NCBI GenBank assembly: GCA_045402695.1
Contig: JAWPNA010000066.1
Coordinates: 1-13,932, forward strand
Direction of reading: 5' to 3'
Source: JAWPNA01 sp045402695
GTDB taxonomy: Bacteria > Acidobacteriota > Polarisedimenticolia > JACPZX01 > DASXTC01
Length of the DNA stretch: 13,932 nt
Shown: positions 11,687 through 13,932 of the stretch, piece after piece
Layout: the number at the start of each line of letters is the position of its first letter
Position numbering within the stretch: position 1 is the first letter of the stretch
Notes under the pieces: generated by a model
What the model saw: the letters and a program-made list of their open reading frames with translations, nothing else
Told to the model about the DNA's origin: nothing
Database searches by the model: none
Translations under genes and position numbers: made by a program

Positions 11687-13932
11687 TCAGCTCCTTTGGT
11701 GTATCGAGGTTGCTATGACCAGATCGCCTTCCCTTGCCGTGAACGCCACGACCTTGCCGCGTCCGATCTCCCCCGTATGACCGGCCAGATCTCCCGAGAG
11801 AGTCAGCCAGGTCGTCCCGGTGCCGGGGTCCAGATCGCTGAGCACGAGGTCCCGCGTAGCGGCGGGCGCGTCATGACCGAGCGCCTTCCCTGCCGCGCGC
11901 TTCGCGCACCAGAGCCGCAAGAGCCATTCGTCCTTTCCGGATCCGTTCAGGAGCGCCAGCATCTCGCTTTCCGCGGCCGTGAACGCCGTGGCGAGGCGCT
12001 GGCGCAGGCCATTGCCACCGCCGTTGACTCGCTCGATGTCCACGCCCAGCGTCCCCCTCCGGCCGTCCCCCACGACGGCGATGGTCACCCCGTGCGACTG
12101 GGAGATCGACAAGGAGAGCGGATACCCGGTCTTGCCGGACCAGGATCCATCGAGGTGAGGCCGCCCGCGATCGTCCACGACCACCTCCACGTCGGCAGGA
12201 AACACCTCGATGCTGTGCCGCGCCGACAGGAACATCCTCGCTGCATCCTTGGCCACCGTTCGCGCCAGCAGCCACCGGAGGCGCTTGTCCTCCGGTCCGC
12301 CCATGCTCGACCATTCTTCCCGCTCTCGGCGGCTCAGGACCAGCCGCGCAAGCACGCGCCGCCAGAACCCGCCCGAGGCCTCGAAGAAGTCCTTGGGCAG
12401 CACCGAGATGTCGAACCGGCAGGACTGGAACAGCTCACCCCCCGGCAGGGACGCGACCGGAGCGGGCCAGGGCTCGCTCATCATGGCCTGGCCGGTCGCG
12501 AGCAGCAGCCGGTAGAACGGGCGGGGCAGATCGAAGCGCAGGTCTTCCCATCCGACGAATCGGGCCCACACGTGACCGTCGGGTCCGACGATATCGAGGT
12601 CCGAACGCACCTGGAGGTCCCCCACCAGCTCGATGCGGCAGAGACTCTTGAACCTGACGCCCGCGGATGGCCTCGGGCCGAAGAGCTGCAGCGCTTCCAG
12701 ACGGTAGGGAAAGACGACGTAGCCTTTTTCCATGTGCTCGGCGATCCAGAACCCGACCACCTGGCCCGGTTGATCGAGCAGCACAGGATCGGTGAGGAAT
12801 CCCGGGGTTATCGTGGAGCTGAGGAGATCATTCACGGGCAAAGACTCGAGCGTCGCCTCGGCGCCGTCCTCGGCCCAGCGGTCCATGGAAACCACGCCGC
12901 GGAAGGAAGGTCCGTGGAACATACCCTCTTGATACAGCTGTCCAGGATTCCACCTCGAGGGGCGGGAACCGCGCAGGTTGAACGTTCCGGCGGCGGGCGC
13001 CTCGGGGTATTCGTCCCCGAATATCAGGGTCCCCTCGATGACCGGTCCGGGGGCGGGACCATTCATCGGGCCCGCCGGACTCTCCTCGAAGATCTGGACG
13101 TCGAACTCTCCCGGTGGCGACGACGGCCGGCGCCTCGCCACCAACGTGAGGGTGAGGGTTTGCGCCTCCAGCACGATCCAGCGGTGGGCTCGTATGTCCC
13201 GCATGCCGATCAACTTCCGGCCGGGATCCAGATCGGCCGCGGCTTCCGCCAGGATCTCCATGCTCATGGTCAGCGGCATGATGGGAAGCCCTCCGAGGAG
13301 GGGGTCCGACGCCGACACATGGCGTCCCAGGCAGTGGTCGCGCAGGAAGCGCGCTTCGTCGAGACGTATCTCGCAGCTTGCCACGCGCTCTTGCCCGACG
13401 ATCTGGGAGATCACGGTGCCGGAGAACGGCATCGGGGCGCCTGAACGCTTCACCGCCGCGGCACGCGGCTCCGGGAAGGGGGCCACCGGCGTGATCGCGC
13501 GCGTGGTGATGAAGTCGATCACTTCCTGCAGCGTCTTGCGGCTCGACAGCAGCTCCATGTCTCCCGCTTGAAGCACGCCGCATTGCTGCTGGAAGGACCC
13601 GAGAATCTCCACGCGTTTGATCGAGTCGATGCCGAGGTCCGCCTCCAGATCCAGCTTCGGATCGAGCATCTCGATCGGATAGCCGGTCCGGTCGCTGACC
13701 AGCTTCAACAGCGTGTCGGCATGTGCCGGCGACGCGGTCGACAGTTGAGGCGACAGCACGGCCTTGCCGCGTGAGGTGGGCTCCTTGGAGGCGGGCGGAG
13801 CCGTAGCGGACGCTGCCTCGCGCGGCGGCGTCGCGGGCGCGCCCGGGGGAACCGCTGTCACCGGCTCTGGTTCCGGGCGCTCGACCTCGATGGCATGCGA
13901 AAGGGGTGCGTGGATCATCCCCGCCGCCGGGA
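11687..13932 (-). CDS. C-terminal part of an iterative PKS / PUFA-type synthase: ACP - dehydratase - phosphopantetheinyl transferase
   Basis: The reading frame is open to the window edge, so at least 747 residues of a larger multidomain synthase are seen; numbering here starts at the internal Met at 13918. A Pro/Ala linker (about 15-60) precedes an acyl carrier domain (65-140) with Ser99 in LGIDSIKRVEIL, a signature of PUFA and enediyne synthases. Residues 165-475 form a double-hotdog dehydratase with His195 in DHCLG, LPIMPLTMS, HGPSF (335-339) and the DxxxQ Asp382 in DPVLLDQPGQ. Residues 545-740 resemble a phosphopantetheinyl transferase: WLLARTVAKDAA, GVDIERV (625-631) and WCAKRAAGKALG (670-681). 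The Mg-binding Glu of WxxKE is Arg674 here. No ketoreductase lies between ACP and dehydratase. The ketosynthase and acyltransferase presumably lie upstream. It would build an acyl or polyene chain; the product is unknown. Confidence 0.88.
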   Translation of the reverse strand, partial: PAAGMIHAPLSHAIEVERPEPEPVTAVPPGAPATPPREAASATAPPASKEPTSRGKAVLSPQLSTASPAHADTLLKLVSDRTGYPIEMLDPKLDLEADLGIDSIKRVEILGSFQQQCGVLQAGDMELLSSRKTLQEVIDFITTRAITPVAPFPEPRAAAVKRSGAPMPFSGTVISQIVGQERVASCEIRLDEARFLRDHCLGRHVSASDPLLGGLPIMPLTMSMEILAEAAADLDPGRKLIGMRDIRAHRWIVLEAQTLTLTLVARRRPSSPPGEFDVQIFEESPAGPMNGPAPGPVIEGTLIFGDEYPEAPAAGTFNLRGSRPSRWNPGQLYQEGMFHGPSFRGVVSMDRWAEDGAEATLESLPVNDLLSSTITPGFLTDPVLLDQPGQVVGFWIAEHMEKGYVVFPYRLEALQLFGPRPSAGVRFKSLCRIELVGDLQVRSDLDIVGPDGHVWARFVGWEDLRFDLPRPFYRLLLATGQAMMSEPWPAPVASLPGGELFQSCRFDISVLPKDFFEASGGFWRRVLARLVLSRREREEWSSMGGPEDKRLRWLLARTVAKDAARMFLSARHSIEVFPADVEVVVDDRGRPHLDGSWSGKTGYPLSLSISQSHGVTIAVVGDGRRGTLGVDIERVNGGGNGLRQRLATAFTAAESEMLALLNGSGKDEWLLRLWCAKRAAGKALGHDAPAATRDLVLSDLDPGTGTTWLTLSGDLAGHTGEIGRGKVVAFTAREGDLVIATSIHQRS
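11691..11697 (-). promoter_or_regulatory. Ribosome binding site for the free-standing ACP
   Basis: Reads AAAGGAG on the minus strand, six bases before the ATG at 11684. It is formed by the codons for Gln-Arg-Ser that end the synthase gene, and it fixes the ACP start. Confidence 0.85.

Larger units (their letters stand above)
1..13932 (-). other. Single minus-strand biosynthetic operon (open at both ends)
   Basis: All thirteen accepted genes lie on the minus strand. Junctions from upstream to downstream: 2-base gap at 11685, ATGA overlap at 11364-11367, 18-base gap at 9748, 3-base gap at 8779, ATGA overlaps at 7282-7285, 6371-6374 and 5553-5556, 16-base gap at 4689, TGATG overlaps at 3891 and 2695, 28-base gap at 1447, ATGA overlap at 475-478. 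There is no non-coding stretch longer than 28 bases, so no internal promoter or terminator is apparent and translational coupling is likely throughout. The promoter must lie beyond position 13932. That all genes serve one pathway is inference from this packing. Confidence 0.8.

Noticed and set aside
11696..13444. A 582-codon open frame on the plus strand
   Set aside because: It is antisense to the synthase, whose ACP, DH and PPTase motifs are unmistakable; long antisense frames are expected in GC-rich coding DNA.
11687..13932. Calling the synthase an enediyne PKS
   Set aside because: The ACP-DH-PPTase order is suggestive, but no KR is present between ACP and DH, and none of the conserved enediyne accessory genes (such as the E10 thioesterase or E3/E4/E5 set) is visible in the window.
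1..13932. CRISPR arrays, tRNA/rRNA genes, insertion sequences, attachment sites, riboswitches
   Set aside because: No short regularly spaced repeats, RNA gene signatures, transposase frames or terminal inverted repeats were seen, and there is no non-coding gap long enough for a riboswitch.

Overview
The window is GC-rich bacterial DNA, clearly above 60% G+C by eye, and it is almost entirely coding. Every gene I accept lies on the minus strand, so transcription runs from position 13932 towards position 1. Twelve genes follow one another with either 1-4 base overlaps (ATGA or TGATG junctions) or gaps of 2-28 bases. I see no promoter, terminator, tRNA, rRNA, CRISPR array or mobile element. It therefore looks like the interior of one long operon that enters and leaves the window. 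The organism cannot be named from the sequence. The gene content and style fit an uncultivated or soil-type high-GC bacterium rich in secondary metabolism (myxobacterial, acidobacterial or similar), but that is a weak inference.

In transcription order: (1) 13932-11687, the C-terminal part of a multidomain synthase: an acyl carrier domain with the LGIDSIKRVEIL signature of polyunsaturated-fatty-acid-type and enediyne-type iterative synthases, a double-hotdog dehydratase, and a fused phosphopantetheinyl transferase. (2) 11684-11364, a free-standing acyl carrier protein. (3) 11367-9766, an alkaline-phosphatase-superfamily phosphodiesterase-like enzyme. (4) 9747-8782, an alpha/beta hydrolase. (5) 8778-7282, a cytoplasmic beta-propeller-like protein of unknown function. 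(6) 7285-6371, a SAM-dependent methyltransferase. (7, 8) 6374-5553 and 5556-4705, two SDR oxidoreductases that are clear tandem duplicates. (9) 4688-3891, a [4Fe-4S] APS/PAPS reductase (CysH family). (10, 11) 3891-2695 and 2695-1475, two dissimilar family III CoA-transferases. (12) 1446-475, a secreted lipoprotein esterase of the PHB-depolymerase/LpqC type. After these, 478-1 holds the first 159 residues of a protein with a cobalamin-binding-like N-terminal domain, probably a B12-dependent radical SAM enzyme.

Taken together the operon looks like a biosynthetic pathway for an unusual lipid or polyketide. An iterative synthase with no ketoreductase visible between its ACP and dehydratase could be served in trans by the two SDRs. 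The separate ACP may carry a second intermediate or starter. A methyltransferase and a presumed radical SAM enzyme could tailor the product. The CoA-transferase pair could load or exchange acyl groups. The embedded sulfite-generating reductase raises the possibility that the product carries sulfur, for example a sulfonate. The pathway and product are inference; individual family assignments are mostly secure. The most distinctive observations are the combination itself, the APS reductase inside it, the coupled ACP and phosphodiesterase genes, the unassigned propeller protein, and altered key residues in the phosphopantetheinyl transferase and in one of the CoA-transferases.
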